Assembly (NCBI RefSeq): GCF_015751785.1
Contig: NZ_JADOTY010000001.1
Coordinates: 5,518,001-5,582,000 of the forward strand
Direction of reading: 5' to 3'
Origin: Micromonospora vinacea
GTDB taxonomy: Bacteria > Actinomycetota > Actinomycetes > Mycobacteriales > Micromonosporaceae
DNA length: 64,000 bases
Translations under genes and position numbers: made by a program
The notes under the pieces: model-generated
Told to the model about the DNA's origin: nothing
Database searches by the model: none
Seen by the model: only the letters and a program-made list of their open reading frames with translations
Part shown: positions 33,682-41,452 of the stretch, piece after piece
Position numbering within the stretch: the first letter of the stretch is position 1
Layout of the letters: each line of letters begins with the position of its first letter

Positions 33682-34617
33682 TCAGCCGCCGGCCAGCACC
33701 TCGGACAACGGCGCCGGCACCAACCCCCGCTCCCGCAACCCGGCCAGGATGTGCGGCAACGCCTCATCGGTCATCGCCGCGTTCGCCTCGGTCACGTGCA
33801 TGATCACCACCGACCCGGGGCGGACGTGGTCCAGCACCGCCCGCACCAACGGCTTCCACGCCGTAGCGAACGGATCGCCGCTGACCACATCCCCGTCGAC
33901 CACCGTCACACCCAGCGGTGCCAACGCGTCCAGCGCCGCCGTGTCGTGGCACAACCCCGGGAACCGGAAGTACCGGGTCTGCCGACCCCCGTACGGCGCG
34001 ATCACCTCGAACGTCTTCGCCACGTCTGCGGCCAGCTCGTCGACCGGCAGCCGCGGCAGGTCGTAACAGCCGGCGGTGAACGCCGCGTGCCCGTAGGTGT
34101 GGTTGGCCAACTCGAAGCGCGGATTGCCGGCGATCCGCCGGGTCACGTCCGGATACCGCTTGACCCACTTGCCGGTCAGGAAGAACGTCGCCGGCACCTG
34201 CTCCCGCTCCAGCAGGTCGAGGATGCGCAGGTTCGCGTACGACTTCACGCGGCCGGCCCGCAGGCTGGCCAGCATCCCGTCGGTCATGTCCGCGTCGAAG
34301 GTCAGCGCGACCTTGGCGCCAACGCGCGGGCCGTGATCCACCACGGGCGCCCTGCTCCCCACCCCCGTCGCGCCCGGGACAGCCGGAACCGTCGGCGTCG
34401 GGAGGCTCTGTGGGGTGGCGGAGGCCGTTGGCGCCGGAACCTCCTGCGATGCGCTGGCTGACGGCGCGGCCGCAGACGCGGACGAGCCCACGAAGACCGG
34501 CCGCTCCAACGGTGGCACCCGGGAGGCCGTGCACGCGACACTGCCCGCAACGGCCGCCGCAACCAGTACGCCACAGCACAACGGGCGAAGCCGGGGTCGG
34601 ATCACGCCGCAGATCAT
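33682..34617 (-). CDS. secreted or lipid-anchored polysaccharide deacetylase
   Basis: A 311-residue NodB-type deacetylase. An N-terminal hydrophobic segment (LCCGVLVAAAVAGSVAC) serves as signal; the Cys after it may be lipidated, though the lipobox is poor. A Ser/Pro/Thr-rich linker (about 40-95) follows. The catalytic domain shows motif 1 ALTFDADMTDG, motif 2 NHTYGHAAF (HxxxH metal pair), motif 3 RYFRFPGLCHD and late VVIMHV. It would remove acetyl groups from cell-wall or extracellular polysaccharide. The second Asp of the usual TFDDG is kept as DAD. Convergent with the quinone oxidoreductase gene. Confidence 0.88.
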   Translation of the reverse strand: MICGVIRPRLRPLCCGVLVAAAVAGSVACTASRVPPLERPVFVGSSASAAAPSASASQEVPAPTASATPQSLPTPTVPAVPGATGVGSRAPVVDHGPRVGAKVALTFDADMTDGMLASLRAGRVKSYANLRILDLLEREQVPATFFLTGKWVKRYPDVTRRIAGNPRFELANHTYGHAAFTAGCYDLPRLPVDELAADVAKTFEVIAPYGGRQTRYFRFPGLCHDTAALDALAPLGVTVVDGDVVSGDPFATAWKPLVRAVLDHVRPGSVVIMHVTEANAAMTDEALPHILAGLRERGLVPAPLSEVLAGG

Positions 34618-34699
34618 GGCAGACGCGAAAGCACCTCACTGCCCCGCGCGCGACGGGTCCCCGGGCGACGGTGCGCCCGGGGACCGTGGACCGCTCAGG

Positions 34700-34894
34700 T
34701 CACTTCGTGAAGGAGTCCTTCACGTTGCGACCAGCGTCCTTGACGTTCTGACCGGCCTGCTTGGCGCGCGCGTCGCTCTGCTGGCTGGCGCCCTCGCCAC
34801 GCATCCGCTCGTTGTCGGTCATGTCGCCGACGCGCTCCCTCGCGGCGCCGGCCATCTGCTCAACCTTGTTCTTGGCCTTCTCGGTGAAGCTCAT
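34700..34894 (-). CDS. CsbD-family stress protein
   Basis: A 64-residue hydrophilic protein: SFTEKAKNKVEQMAGAARERVGD matches the CsbD pattern, followed by repeated KQAGQNVKDAGRNVKDS. CsbD is a general-stress protein of unknown function in Bacillus; the helical, charged composition is typical. ATG 34894 is supported by GAGGAGG just upstream. On the same strand, TAGGAT about 95 bases upstream (near 34988) could be a -10 box, but a clear -35 is not visible. It stands alone. Confidence 0.8.
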   Translation of the reverse strand: MSFTEKAKNKVEQMAGAARERVGDMTDNERMRGEGASQQSDARAKQAGQNVKDAGRNVKDSFTK

Positions 34895-35051
34895 CGCGCC
34901 TCCTCGGTCTGGCGGTTGTCCTGGGTCGCTTGCCCGGTCTCCGGGTGCCGAAACCGGTGGTGCCGGTCGGCACATCCGCTAGGGCATCCTAGGAAGATAG
35001 GTAGTGGGAGGGTCGCCTGTCGGCCCCGCCCCACGATGGTTAACTGACCGC

Positions 35052-35663
35052 ATGGGAGAGCTCCTGCTGATCCGGCACGGCGAAACCACCTGGAGCGCCA
35101 GCCTGCGGCACACCTCGTACACCGACCTGGAGCTGACCCCCGACGGCGAGCGACAGGCCCGCACCCTGGCCGCGTTCCTGGCCGGCCGGCGCTTCGTCAC
35201 CGTGCTGACCAGCCCCCGCTCCCGGGCGCTGCGCACCGCGCAGCTGGCCGGGCTCACCGTCGACGCCGTCGACGAGGACCTCAGCGAGTGGAACTACGGC
35301 GAGTACGAGGGCCGCACCACCGTCGACATCCACGACGACGATCCGCACTGGAACATCTGGACCGACGGCTGCCCCGGCGGGGAGTCCCCCGCCCAGGTGG
35401 GCGAACGGCTCGACCGGGTGCTGGCCCGCGTCACCCCGCTGCTCGACCGCGGCACCGTCGCGCTGGTCGGGCACGCGCACAGCCTGCGGGTGCTCGGTAC
35501 CCGCTGGATCGGCCTGCCCCCGTCCGCCGGCGGGCGGCTACGCCTGGACACCGCCACGGTCAGCGCGCTCGGTCACGAACACGGCCGGCAGGTCATCCTG
35601 CGGTGGAACCAGCCGGCTCCTCCGGCGCCCGGGACCGCGACCGACTCGGTGCCGCAGAGCTGA
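35052..35663 (+). CDS. histidine phosphatase (phosphoglycerate-mutase-like)
   Basis: A 203-residue branch 1 histidine phosphatase: LLLIRHGETTWS at the N-terminus carries the phospho-accepting His (RHG), TSPRSRALRTAQLAG the second Arg site, LSEWNYGEYEGRT the Glu and VALVGHAHSLRVL the second catalytic His. Members hydrolyse small phosphate esters; whether this one uses a sugar phosphate, nucleotide or cobalamin precursor (CobC-like) is not clear. ATG 35052 starts exactly at the fold. Its 3' end overlaps the convergent Lrp gene by 71 bases. Confidence 0.9.
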   Translation: MGELLLIRHGETTWSASLRHTSYTDLELTPDGERQARTLAAFLAGRRFVTVLTSPRSRALRTAQLAGLTVDAVDEDLSEWNYGEYEGRTTVDIHDDDPHWNIWTDGCPGGESPAQVGERLDRVLARVTPLLDRGTVALVGHAHSLRVLGTRWIGLPPSAGGRLRLDTATVSALGHEHGRQVILRWNQPAPPAPGTATDSVPQS

Positions 35664-36099
35664 TCTTCGGTGGCCGGTTCTCGTACGGGGTGGACAGCAC
35701 CACTGTCGTCCGGGTCGTGACGTTCGCCGAGGTGCGGATCTCCTGGAGCACCCGCTCCAGGTCGGTGGGGCTGGCAACCCGCACCAGCAGCAGGTAGAAG
35801 TCCTCCCCCGCCACCGAGTAACAGGAGTCGATCTCGGGCAGGTGGGCCAGCCGCTCCGGGGCGTCGTCCGGCTGCGACGGATCGAACGGCCGGATCGCCA
35901 CGAACGCGGTCAGCGGCAGGTCCAGCGCCTCGAACGACACCCGGGCGGCGTACCCCTTGATGACCCCGCGCTGCTCCAGCCGACGGACCCGCTGGTGCAC
36001 GGCGGACACCGACAGCCCCACCCGCTCGGCCAGGTCGGTGTACGACAGACGGCCGTCGGCGGTCAGCGCGGCGACGATAGCGCGGTCGATCTCCTCCAC
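35593..36099 (-). CDS. Lrp/AsnC-family regulator
   Basis: A 168-residue regulator: EEIDRAIVAALTADGRLSYTDLAERVGLSVSAVHQRVRRLEQRGVI is the N-terminal HTH, followed by the RAM ligand-binding domain (AFVAIRPFD, CYSVAGEDFYLLLVRV). The C-terminal 20 or so residues are an extra Pro/Ser/Arg-rich tail that runs into the convergent phosphatase gene. The GTG at 36099 begins the normal Lrp start. Lrp proteins respond to amino acids; targets could include the acyl-CoA dehydrogenase/peptidase operon just upstream, but no operator was identified. Confidence 0.9.
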   Translation of the reverse strand: MEEIDRAIVAALTADGRLSYTDLAERVGLSVSAVHQRVRRLEQRGVIKGYAARVSFEALDLPLTAFVAIRPFDPSQPDDAPERLAHLPEIDSCYSVAGEDFYLLLVRVASPTDLERVLQEIRTSANVTTRTTVVLSTPYENRPPKISSAAPSRSRSRAPEEPAGSTAG

Positions 36100-36206
36100 G
36101 GCGTGCAACCTACCGGGAAAACCGCCGCACGGCGACGAGGTACCCGAGTGGCGGGCCGCGGTGGGCAGTGACGCACCCACCGCAGCACCACCACGACGTG
36201 CCGTCG

Positions 36207-37349
36207 TCAGTCCCTGGCCAGCGCCCGGGAGATCACCATCCGCTGGATCTGGTTGGTGCCCTCGACGATCTGCAGCACCTTCGCCTCGCGCATGTACCGC
36301 TCCACCGGGTGGTCGGCCACGTAACCCGCGCCGCCGAGCACCTGCACCGCGTCGGTGGTCACCCGCATCGCCATGTCGGTGGCGAAGAGCTTCGCCTTGG
36401 CCGCCTCGATGGCGTACGGGCGGCCGGCGTCGCGCAGCCGGGCCGCCGCAAGGGTCAGCGCGCGGGCGGCGGAGATCTGGGTGGCCGCGTCGGCGAGGAG
36501 GAACCCCAGCCCCTGGAAGTCGATGATGGAGCGCCCGAACTGCTGGCGCTCCCGGGCGTAGGAGACCGCGTAGTCCAGGGCGGCCTGGGCCAGCCCGACC
36601 GCGCACGCCGCGATGCCCAGCCGGCCGGAGTCCAGCGCCGACATGGCGATGGTGAAGCCCATCCCCTCGCCGCCGATCAGCCGGTCGGCCGGCACCCGCG
36701 CCTCGTCGAAGGCGATCTGCGCCACCGGGGAGGCGCGCAGTCCCATCGTCCGCTCGGCCGCCTGTGGGGTGATGCCGGCAGTGCCTGCGTCGGCGAGCAG
36801 GCAGGAGATCCCCTTCGGCCCGGGCCCGCCGGTGCGGCAGAAGACGTTGTAGAAGTCGGCCGTCCGGGCGTGGGTGATCCACGCCTTGGTGCCGGAGACC
36901 AGGTACGCGTCGCCGTCCCGGTCCGCCCGGGTGGTCAGCGCCGCCGCGTCCGAACCACCCTGCGGCTCGGAGAGGCAGTACGCGCCCAGCAACTCGCCAC
37001 CGAGCATGTCCGGCAGCAGCTTGCGCTGCTCGTCGCTGCCGAACGCCGCCACCGGGTAGCAGGACAGGGTGTGCACGCTGACCGCCTCGGCGACGGCGAG
37101 CCAGCGGCTGGCAAGGATCTCCAGCACCTGCAGGTACACCTCGTACGGCTGCGCCGCACCGCCGTACTCCTCGGGGTAGGGCAGGCCGAGCAGACCGGCC
37201 CGGCCCAGCGTGCGCAGCACCTCCCGGGGGAACTCGGCGCGTTCCTCGAAGGCCGCGGCCTTCGGCGCGAGCTCGCCGTCGGCGAGCTCGGTGGCGAGAC
37301 CCAACAGGTCGTGGGCCTCGTCGGTGGGGAGGATCCGGTCGACAGTCAT
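36207..37349 (-). CDS. acyl-CoA dehydrogenase
   Basis: A 380-residue flavoprotein with the standard three-part fold: helical N-terminus (LGLPYPEEYGGAAQPYEVYLQ), beta-barrel (AYCLSEPQGGSDAAAL, SGTKAWITHARTADFY) and C-terminal helices (GRLGIAACAVGLAQAALDYAVSYARERQQFG, QVLGGAGYVADHPVERYMREAKV, IVEGTNQIQRMVISRAL). The Glu in IVEGTNQIQ is at the usual catalytic-base position. It would alpha,beta-dehydrogenate an acyl-CoA, passing electrons to ETF. The ATG overlaps the M24 peptidase stop (ATGA), so they form an operon. Confidence 0.95.
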   Translation of the reverse strand: MTVDRILPTDEAHDLLGLATELADGELAPKAAAFEERAEFPREVLRTLGRAGLLGLPYPEEYGGAAQPYEVYLQVLEILASRWLAVAEAVSVHTLSCYPVAAFGSDEQRKLLPDMLGGELLGAYCLSEPQGGSDAAALTTRADRDGDAYLVSGTKAWITHARTADFYNVFCRTGGPGPKGISCLLADAGTAGITPQAAERTMGLRASPVAQIAFDEARVPADRLIGGEGMGFTIAMSALDSGRLGIAACAVGLAQAALDYAVSYARERQQFGRSIIDFQGLGFLLADAATQISAARALTLAAARLRDAGRPYAIEAAKAKLFATDMAMRVTTDAVQVLGGAGYVADHPVERYMREAKVLQIVEGTNQIQRMVISRALARD

Positions 37350-38461
37350 AGCGCGATGAGCTCCGTGGGGGTGGTGTTGAGCCGTTGCACGCCGTCCGTG
37401 GTGCAGACGACGATGTCCTCGATGCGGGCGCCGTGCCGGCCCGCCAGGTAGATGCCCGGTTCGATGGAGAACGCCATGCCGGCCTCGAGGGGTCGGTCGT
37501 TGCCGGCCACCAGGTACGGCTCCTCGTGCCCGTCGAGACCGATGCCGTGGCCGGTGCGGTGCAGGAACGCGGCACCGTAGCCAGCGGCGGCGATCGGCGC
37601 CCGGGCCGCGGCGTCGGCCGCCGCGCCGGTGATCCCGGGCCGTACCGCCGCGACGGCGGCGCGCTGGGCGTCGCGCAGCACCGCGTAGTAGTCGAGGAAG
37701 TCGGCCGGCGCCGACCCGCCCGCGAGGTAGGTGCGGGTGCAGTCCGAGCGGTAGCCCGATGCCATCGTGCCGCCGATGTCGACCACCACCGGCTCGCCGA
37801 CGCCGATCGGCCGATCGGAGGTGCCGTGGTGCGGGCTGGCGCCGTTCGGTCCGGCCGCCACGATGACGAAGTCGACTGTGACGTGCCCGGCGGCGCGAAT
37901 CGCCGCGGCGATGTCGGTGGCGACCTCGGCCTCGGTGCGACCGGGGCGCAGCCACTCGCCCATCCGCAGGTGCACCTCGTCGATCGCCGCGCCAGCCTCG
38001 GCGAGCGCCGCGATCTCCGCCGGGGACTTGCGGATCCGCAGTTCTTGCAGCACCTCCCCGGCGAGCCGTTGCGTGGCGTCGGGCAGCGCCGCGCGCAGGC
38101 CGAGGACCTGCTCGGCCCACATTCGGTCGGCGAGCCCGACCGCCGCGACCGGGCCGTCGAGGGCGGCGACGACCAGGGGGTACGGGTCGGTGCCGTCGAC
38201 GTGGTCGACGATGCGTACCCCGGTGCCCGGCGCCGGGGACGCCTCGGCGGCCGGGCGTTCGAGGCGGGGCACGACGAGGGTCGGCTCGCCCTCGGCGGGC
38301 AGCACCAGACAGGTCAGCCGCTCCCCCGCGTGGGCGTCGTACCCGGTCAAATACCGCAGGTCCGAGCCGGGGGTGAGCAGCAGGGCGTCCAGGCCGGCGG
38401 CGGCCGTCGCGCGCTGCGCGGCGATCAGCCGGTCGGGCGGATACAGCTCGTCGATTCCCAC
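37346..38461 (-). CDS. M24 family metallopeptidase (Xaa-Pro peptidase-like)
   Basis: A 371-residue two-domain protein: a creatinase-like N-terminal domain (LLTPGSDLRYLTGYDAHAGERL) and the pita-bread catalytic domain with the metal ligands in VVDIGGTMASGYRSDCTRTY (two Asp), LHRTGHGIGLDGHEEPYLV (His), MAFSIEPGIYLAG (Glu) and RIEDIVVCT (Glu). It should remove N-terminal residues before proline, or hydrolyse a related small amide. It lies first in a two-gene operon with an acyl-CoA dehydrogenase, an unusual pairing that hints at a shared catabolic role. Confidence 0.92.
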   Translation of the reverse strand: MGIDELYPPDRLIAAQRATAAAGLDALLLTPGSDLRYLTGYDAHAGERLTCLVLPAEGEPTLVVPRLERPAAEASPAPGTGVRIVDHVDGTDPYPLVVAALDGPVAAVGLADRMWAEQVLGLRAALPDATQRLAGEVLQELRIRKSPAEIAALAEAGAAIDEVHLRMGEWLRPGRTEAEVATDIAAAIRAAGHVTVDFVIVAAGPNGASPHHGTSDRPIGVGEPVVVDIGGTMASGYRSDCTRTYLAGGSAPADFLDYYAVLRDAQRAAVAAVRPGITGAAADAAARAPIAAAGYGAAFLHRTGHGIGLDGHEEPYLVAGNDRPLEAGMAFSIEPGIYLAGRHGARIEDIVVCTTDGVQRLNTTPTELIAL

Positions 38462-38532
38462 CCCGTCAGCTTAACGGTCGTTTGGGCAAACCCCATATCG
38501 ACACCGATCGTCGGAAAATCCATCGACGTTGA

Positions 38533-38562
38533 TTGACGCGGACAGTTAACACTCTTTAAGAT
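38533..38562 (+). promoter_or_regulatory. sigma-70-type promoter of the chitinase gene
   Basis: TTGACG (38533-38538), an 18-base spacer and TAAGAT (38557-38562), close to the vegetative consensus. It is about 100 bases before the chitinase ATG. A GTTTG-GG-CAAAC palindrome at 38480-38491 lies upstream and could be a regulator site. Confidence 0.65.
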
Positions 38563-38604
38563 TTGGCTGCCTCGAGGCCCACCCGCCCCTGCGTCCCCGC
38601 ACCC

Positions 38605-38633
38605 CCCGCCCGCGACAACCCTGCGCGGGCGGG
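38605..38633 (+). promoter_or_regulatory. hairpin in the chitinase 5' leader
   Basis: CCCGCCCGCG pairs perfectly with CGCGGGCGGG around a 9-base loop, between the promoter and the ATG at 38664. It could stabilise the messenger or attenuate it; no leader peptide was seen. Confidence 0.5.
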
Positions 38634-38663
38634 CGTCGTCCCCCGCCCACGGGAAGGCCCCCG

Positions 38664-40031
38664 ATGTCCTCACCACTGCGCCGCGCCCTCGCCGCCGGCC
38701 TGCTCGCGCTGGCCACGGCCGGCGCCACCCTCACCGTCACCAGCGCCCCCGCGCAGGCCGTCGTGCTGCCGAACAACTTCAAGAGCGTCGGCTACATGCC
38801 CTCCTGGGCCGGCAACATCAACACCATCCAGTACAACAAGCTCACCCACATCAACTACGCCTTCATCCTGCCCAACAGCAACGGCACCCTGCAGGGTGTG
38901 GACGGGGCTCGGCTCTCCTCGCTGGTCTCCCAGGGGCACGCCAACAACGTCAAGGTCTCCATCGCCGTCGGCGGCTGGAACGACGGCAACGACTCGGCCT
39001 TCGAGACGCTCGCCGCCAACGCCACCAGCCGCACCACCTTCGTCAACAGCCTGGTCAACTTCGTCAACCAGTACAACCTCGACGGCGTCGACATGGACTG
39101 GGAGTACCCCGACGCGGGCGCCTCGGCCAACAACTACACGGCGCTCATGACGCAGCTCAGCAGCGCCCTGCACAGTCGCGGCAAGCTGCTCACCGCCGCC
39201 GTGGTCTCCGAGGGCGGCAGCGTCCAGGGCGTCCAGACGGCCGTGTTCAACCAGGTCGACTGGCTCAACATCATGGCGTACGACGGCGGCAGCCCACACG
39301 CCAACTACGACTGGTCGATCAACAGCATCAACCTGTGGAAGGCCCGCGGCCTGCCGGCCAGCAAGGCCGTCCTCGGCATCCCGTTCTACAGTCGCCCCGT
39401 CTACTACAACTACTCGTACCTGGTCGGACTCGACCCGGCGAACGCCAACCGGGACTGCGCGACCATCGGCGGCAGCCAGCAGTGCTGGAACGGCATCCCG
39501 ACGGTCAAGCGCAAGACCCAGTGGGCGCTGGCCAACGCCGGCGGCGTGATGAACTGGGAGCTGTCGCAGGACACCAGCGGCTCGACCTCACTGCTCTCCG
39601 CCATGTACGACACCATCATGGGCGGCACCACCCCGCCGCCGACCGGTCGCACCGGCCAGATCACCGGCATCGCCGGCAAGTGCGTCGACGTGGCCTCGGC
39701 CAGCACCGCCAACGGCGCCGCCATCCAGCTCTGGGGCTGCAACGGCACCAACGCGCAGACCTGGACCGTGGCCAGCGACAGCACGCTGCGCGCCCTCGGC
39801 AAGTGCGCCGACATCACCAGCGGCTCCACCGCCAACGGCGCGAAGGTCCAACTCTGGGACTGCAACGGCAGCGGCGCCCAGGTCTGGCAGGCGCAGTCCA
39901 ACGGCACCCTGCGCAACCCGCAGTCGAACAAGTGCCTCGACGCCAGCGACAACAGCTCCGCCGACGGCACCCGGTTGCAGATCTGGGACTGCTTCGCCGG
40001 CGCCAACCAGCGCTGGACGCTCCCGGCCTGA
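38664..40031 (+). CDS. secreted GH18 chitinase with ricin-B (CBM13) domain
   Basis: A 455-residue exported enzyme. Residues 1-32 are a signal peptide ending APAQA. The GH18 domain (about 35-320) carries the catalytic DGVDMDWE near residues 139-146, with the last Glu as acid, plus SIAVGGWNDG and NIMAYDGG. After a short TTPPPTGRT linker, residues 330-455 form a ricin-type beta-trefoil with three repeats, each ending in a QxW-like NAQTWTV, GAQVWQA or NQRWTLP. It would degrade chitin or a related GlcNAc polymer outside the cell and bind carbohydrate through the trefoil. A good promoter is visible upstream; it is monocistronic. The classic DasR operator was not seen. Confidence 0.94.
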   Translation: MSSPLRRALAAGLLALATAGATLTVTSAPAQAVVLPNNFKSVGYMPSWAGNINTIQYNKLTHINYAFILPNSNGTLQGVDGARLSSLVSQGHANNVKVSIAVGGWNDGNDSAFETLAANATSRTTFVNSLVNFVNQYNLDGVDMDWEYPDAGASANNYTALMTQLSSALHSRGKLLTAAVVSEGGSVQGVQTAVFNQVDWLNIMAYDGGSPHANYDWSINSINLWKARGLPASKAVLGIPFYSRPVYYNYSYLVGLDPANANRDCATIGGSQQCWNGIPTVKRKTQWALANAGGVMNWELSQDTSGSTSLLSAMYDTIMGGTTPPPTGRTGQITGIAGKCVDVASASTANGAAIQLWGCNGTNAQTWTVASDSTLRALGKCADITSGSTANGAKVQLWDCNGSGAQVWQAQSNGTLRNPQSNKCLDASDNSSADGTRLQIWDCFAGANQRWTLPA

Positions 40032-40058
40032 CACCGCACCCGCACGGCCCCGGTCGAC

Positions 40059-40073
40059 GGCCCGTAGGGCCGC
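40059..40073. terminator. small hairpin after the chitinase gene
   Basis: CGGCCC-GTA-GGGCCG, 28 bases after the chitinase stop and 42 before the convergent HxlR-redoxin stop. Short but GC-only; a likely terminator. Confidence 0.5.
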
Positions 40074-40114
40074 GGACCAGCCGGCTCGTAGGGTCCCCGG
40101 TCGACGCGAAGGCG

Positions 40115-41002
40115 TCAGCCGGGGATCCCTGCGTGCTCGCGGACCAGCATGAGCATCTCCTGCACCGAGCCGGCCGGGTCGGTGACCGGGAACTGCACGG
40201 CTCGCACCACCGCCTGCGGGTCCACCAGCAGTGTCAACCGCTTGAACCGGGTCATCCCACCGGCGCGGAAGACGGGCAGGAGCAGCCCGGCGGCCAGCCG
40301 GCCGTCCTCATCGGACAGCAACGGGAACGGCAGCTCGGCGTACGCGGCGAAGTCGGCGAGCTGGTCGGGCCGCTGCGTGCTGATGCCGTACACCCGTACA
40401 CCGGCGGTCAGGAACTCCGGATGGCGCTTGGCGTAGGTGGTCGACTCCAGGGTGCATCCCCGGGCGCCGGGAATCTCCGCCCAGCCGGGCGGATAGCCGT
40501 GCGTCCCCGGCGCGTACGCCCCGGGGAACAGGTAGAGCACCATCCACGCGTCCGTCGCGGCCACCGCCACCGGCTGCCCGTCGGCGGCGGGCAGTACCAC
40601 CTCGGGCAACCGCCGGCCCACCAGGTCGTGCGCGCGGCGCGCCTCGGCCGAACCGGCGTGGGCCGTCGCGGTCACCTCACCGTCACCCATCAGATGCCTG
40701 GTCCCCCAGTCCTGTAGCGCGATCAGCACCGGTAACAGCCCTTCGCCCCTCGCGGTGAGCAGGTAGTCGTAGCGCGGTGGGTGTCGTGAGTACGGCCGGC
40801 GCTCCAGCACACCGTGCTCGACCAGCGCGCCGAGGCGCTCGGTCAGCGCCCGACGACTGACGCCCAGCTCACGTTGCAGCGCGTCGAAGCGGGTAGTCCC
40901 GCCGGCGACGTCACGCACGATGAGGAACGTCCACCAGTCCCCCAGTACGCCGAGCGCCTGCGCGATGCCGCAGTCCGCATCGGCAAGATCCTCTCGCCGC
41001 AC
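40115..41002 (-). CDS. HxlR regulator fused to a peroxiredoxin-like domain
   Basis: A 295-residue fusion. Residues 1-105 are an HxlR winged helix (CGIAQALGVLGDWWTFLIVRDV, GVSRRALTERLGALVEHGVL). Residues 128-290 are an AhpC/TSA-type redoxin: AWMVLYLFPGAYAPGT, then IPGARGCTLESTTYAKRH, where the single Cys sits at the peroxidatic position of PrxQ-like proteins, and VYGISTQRPDQLADFA. A built-in peroxide sensor controlling DNA binding is the obvious reading, though which activity dominates is unknown. GTG start with GGAGGT upstream. A perfect palindrome lies 25 bases before it. Confidence 0.9.
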   Translation of the reverse strand: MRREDLADADCGIAQALGVLGDWWTFLIVRDVAGGTTRFDALQRELGVSRRALTERLGALVEHGVLERRPYSRHPPRYDYLLTARGEGLLPVLIALQDWGTRHLMGDGEVTATAHAGSAEARRAHDLVGRRLPEVVLPAADGQPVAVAATDAWMVLYLFPGAYAPGTHGYPPGWAEIPGARGCTLESTTYAKRHPEFLTAGVRVYGISTQRPDQLADFAAYAELPFPLLSDEDGRLAAGLLLPVFRAGGMTRFKRLTLLVDPQAVVRAVQFPVTDPAGSVQEMLMLVREHAGIPG

Positions 41003-41026
41003 CCGCTACCTCCGTTGGTTCCGTCC

Positions 41027-41036
41027 GACTATAGTC
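41027..41036. promoter_or_regulatory. palindrome upstream of the HxlR-redoxin gene
   Basis: GACTATAGTC, a perfect 10-base palindrome, flanked by CCGTCC and CCGTTCC. It is the only AT-rich spot in the region and is a candidate HxlR operator. Confidence 0.5.
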
Positions 41037-41166
41037 CGTTCCGGATTGGAACGCTCTGCATCGACCACCGGCACGGTCCGCACGCCGGTTTCCCTGATCG
41101 AACGCCACCGCGAGCCATAGCCTGGAAGCGGGGAGCCGCCCGGACTCCCCCACCGGGAGGGCCGAC

Positions 41167-41394
41167 GTGGCAGGGAACGAGGCGAACCGGGCGGCGACAC
41201 GCCGTCGCCGCCAACTGTGGGCCGGGGTCCTCGCGCTCGTCGGCCTGGTCCTGCTGGTCATCGGCGTCACCGTCGCCGACGGCGTCGCGGCCTGGGTCGA
41301 GGTGGTCGTCGCGATCCTGCTGCTGGTGACCAGCTACGTCGTGCAGCACCTGGCCCGGCGCGAGACCGTCTACCGGCCCGACGAGCGACGCTGA
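41167..41394 (+). CDS. small membrane protein, two transmembrane segments
   Basis: A 75-residue protein with a basic N-terminus (NRAATRRRRQ) and two hydrophobic helices, LWAGVLALVGLVLLVIGVTV and VAAWVEVVVAILLLVTSYVV, ending in a charged tail. By the positive-inside rule both ends face the cytosol. No family recognised. GTG start with GGGAGGG nearby. It precedes the exonuclease gene by 58 bases on the same strand, with no clear functional link. Confidence 0.75.
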   Translation: MAGNEANRAATRRRRQLWAGVLALVGLVLLVIGVTVADGVAAWVEVVVAILLLVTSYVVQHLARRETVYRPDERR

Positions 41395-41452
41395 CACCAC
41401 CGGCGGCCGGGCGTACGCCAGATCGTCGGACGGTTGTGCCAGGCTGTCCGGC

